NCBI GenBank assembly: GCA_945980015.1
Contig: CAMFQI010000081.1
Span: 1-6,277, forward strand
Direction of reading: 5' to 3'
Length of the DNA: 6,277 bases
DNA from: an uncultured Eubacterium sp.
GTDB taxonomy: Bacteria > Bacillota > Clostridia > Oscillospirales > Acutalibacteraceae
Translations under genes and position numbers: made by a program
Shown: positions 5,393 to 6,277 of the stretch, piece by piece
How positions within the stretch are numbered: position 1 is the first letter of the stretch
Layout of the letters: every line of letters begins with the position of its first letter
Notes under the pieces: model-generated
Database searches by the model: none
Told to the model about the DNA's origin: nothing
What the model saw: the letters and a program-made list of their open reading frames with translations, nothing else

Positions 5393-6277
5393 TTATTTTG
5401 ATTCTACGTCCTTAATATCAGAAATTTCATTAAGAGTTTTCCTGCCGTTAAGCAACGCCTTAAACAACCGCAAAATATAGTAAAAAGGCAGAAGACACGG
5501 CTTTTTTTCGAGTATTCGGTTATCGGCAATCATCTTTGATTTCGGTGGGAACAAGCGGTACAAAAGGTATTCCTTTTTCGCCTGCTCAATGCTTGAGCCT
5601 TCGCTGAGCTTTTTTATCCTATTGGCAATTCTTATACCGCCGTTTCCGAAAATACCGAAATTCATAAAGGTTTCAAGAAGCTCCAGCTCATCGTCGTCAA
5701 GCTCATTTTCATCAAACATATCAAATGCCAGCCTACGACATTTTTGCTCATAATCGGAAATATTATACTCACTCATAAAGCTGTCAATACGCTTCCAATC
5801 AAGCTTTTCCTGTTCCTTTTTCAAAAACAGATAGTTGTCTGCCAAAAAACGTATTCCGCAGCCTGCCGTAGTAAAATGCTTGTACATATGGCACACGGAA
5901 TAGATATAAATATCCTCCAAGCCCATATGGTACATATATTCTCTTTCGTCATCCTTAACGGCATTTTCCCAAAGATTATCAAATTTCGGGCAAAAGTCGT
6001 TTTCAGCAAAAAACAAAGTGCGATGAAATTCAAAGGTACAATACGGCGGCTTATGGTAGTCGTCGGTATTTTCGCCCGTAGCAATACTTTTGTAGCCCAT
6101 TGACTTCATCAAATCGGCAACGACGTCACGGTATTTTACGTCAAACAAAATATCGTTGTCGCTCATTTGACGCATTGACTCCATAGGATAATAATCCTTA
6201 ATAATCAAGCCTTTAAGCGGCATATATTTTATACCGTTTTTTTCAAGGCTGTCGTAAACCTCACTGCGCTCGTTATT
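5393..6277 (-). CDS. Nucleotidyltransferase family protein (NTP_transf_5-like), 5' end beyond the window
   Basis: This appears to be an uncharacterised nucleotidyltransferase of the Pfam NTP_transf_5 type; substrate and pathway are unknown. The frame is open to the window edge, so 294 residues are visible and the true start is missing. An ATG at 6221-6223 exists, but the frame upstream of it reads ERSEVYDSLEKNGIKY, which continues into MPLKGLIIKDYYP, the expected family run of 'gI.y..LKG....yYP'. That ATG is therefore internal. The fold's signature is LKG (residues 21-23 of the visible part) followed by MRQMSDNDILFD (35-46), where D40 and D42 are the likely metal-binding pair of a polymerase-beta-type site. 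The C-terminus (LYRLFPPKSKM, then a basic hydrophobic LPFYYILRLFKALL) also fits this family, whose members often occur near cell-surface polysaccharide genes. No such genes are visible here. lepA follows after 15 nt, suggesting an operon. Confidence 0.8.
   Translation of the reverse strand, partial: NNERSEVYDSLEKNGIKYMPLKGLIIKDYYPMESMRQMSDNDILFDVKYRDVVADLMKSMGYKSIATGENTDDYHKPPYCTFEFHRTLFFAENDFCPKFDNLWENAVKDDEREYMYHMGLEDIYIYSVCHMYKHFTTAGCGIRFLADNYLFLKKEQEKLDWKRIDSFMSEYNISDYEQKCRRLAFDMFDENELDDDELELLETFMNFGIFGNGGIRIANRIKKLSEGSSIEQAKKEYLLYRLFPPKSKMIADNRILEKKPCLLPFYYILRLFKALLNGRKTLNEISDIKDVESK

Noticed and set aside
5744..6103. Plus-strand open frame of 119 residues opposite the nucleotidyltransferase-like gene
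   Set aside because: It is antisense to a coherent protein family match and shows no ribosome binding site or motif of its own.
6221..6223. ATG at 6223 (minus strand) as the true start of the nucleotidyltransferase-like gene
   Set aside because: The frame stays open to the window edge, and the residues upstream continue the family pattern into MPLKG, so this Met is internal.

Overview
The window looks like one end of a draft-genome or metagenome contig from a low-to-moderate-GC Firmicute, most likely class Clostridia. The strongest taxonomic clue is a SCIFF precursor peptide with its radical SAM maturase, a pair known mainly from Clostridia. The Shine-Dalgarno sites, the TTG starts and the A/T-flanked terminators fit. 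The first 49 bases are not biological: they are an Illumina Nextera i5 adapter left on the contig end, and the natural sequence begins at about position 50.

Left part, plus strand (50-1848): a partial or start-ambiguous multi-pass membrane protein of unknown function overlaps by 17 nt a short PLP-dependent Orn/Lys/Arg decarboxylase-family gene that starts with TTG. The two are probably co-transcribed and translationally coupled.

Centre, plus strand (1828-3545): a compact RiPP (ranthipeptide) unit. A perfect-consensus sigma-A promoter (TTGACA, 17 bp, TATAAT) sits across the 3' end of the decarboxylase gene. It drives a 48-residue six-cysteine SCIFF peptide (scfA, 1890-2036). A GC-rich hairpin with a T-run follows in the gap and probably acts as a partial terminator that keeps the peptide transcript in excess. 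Next comes the radical SAM/SPASM maturase (scfB, 2114-3508), with all ten expected cluster cysteines present. A 12-bp bidirectional terminator closes the unit. The peptide is unusual: by position, the Cys32 and Thr37 that I recall as the thioether partners in studied SCIFF peptides are both serine here, while an extra Cys13 keeps the total at six.

Right part, minus strand (3557-6277): lepA (elongation factor 4), complete and starting with TTG, lies 15 nt downstream of a nucleotidyltransferase-like gene (NTP_transf_5 type) whose 5' end runs off the window. These two probably form an operon that converges on scfB and shares its terminator. I saw no tRNA or rRNA genes, mobile elements, CRISPR arrays or long repeats. 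No gene-free stretch exceeds 300 bases.
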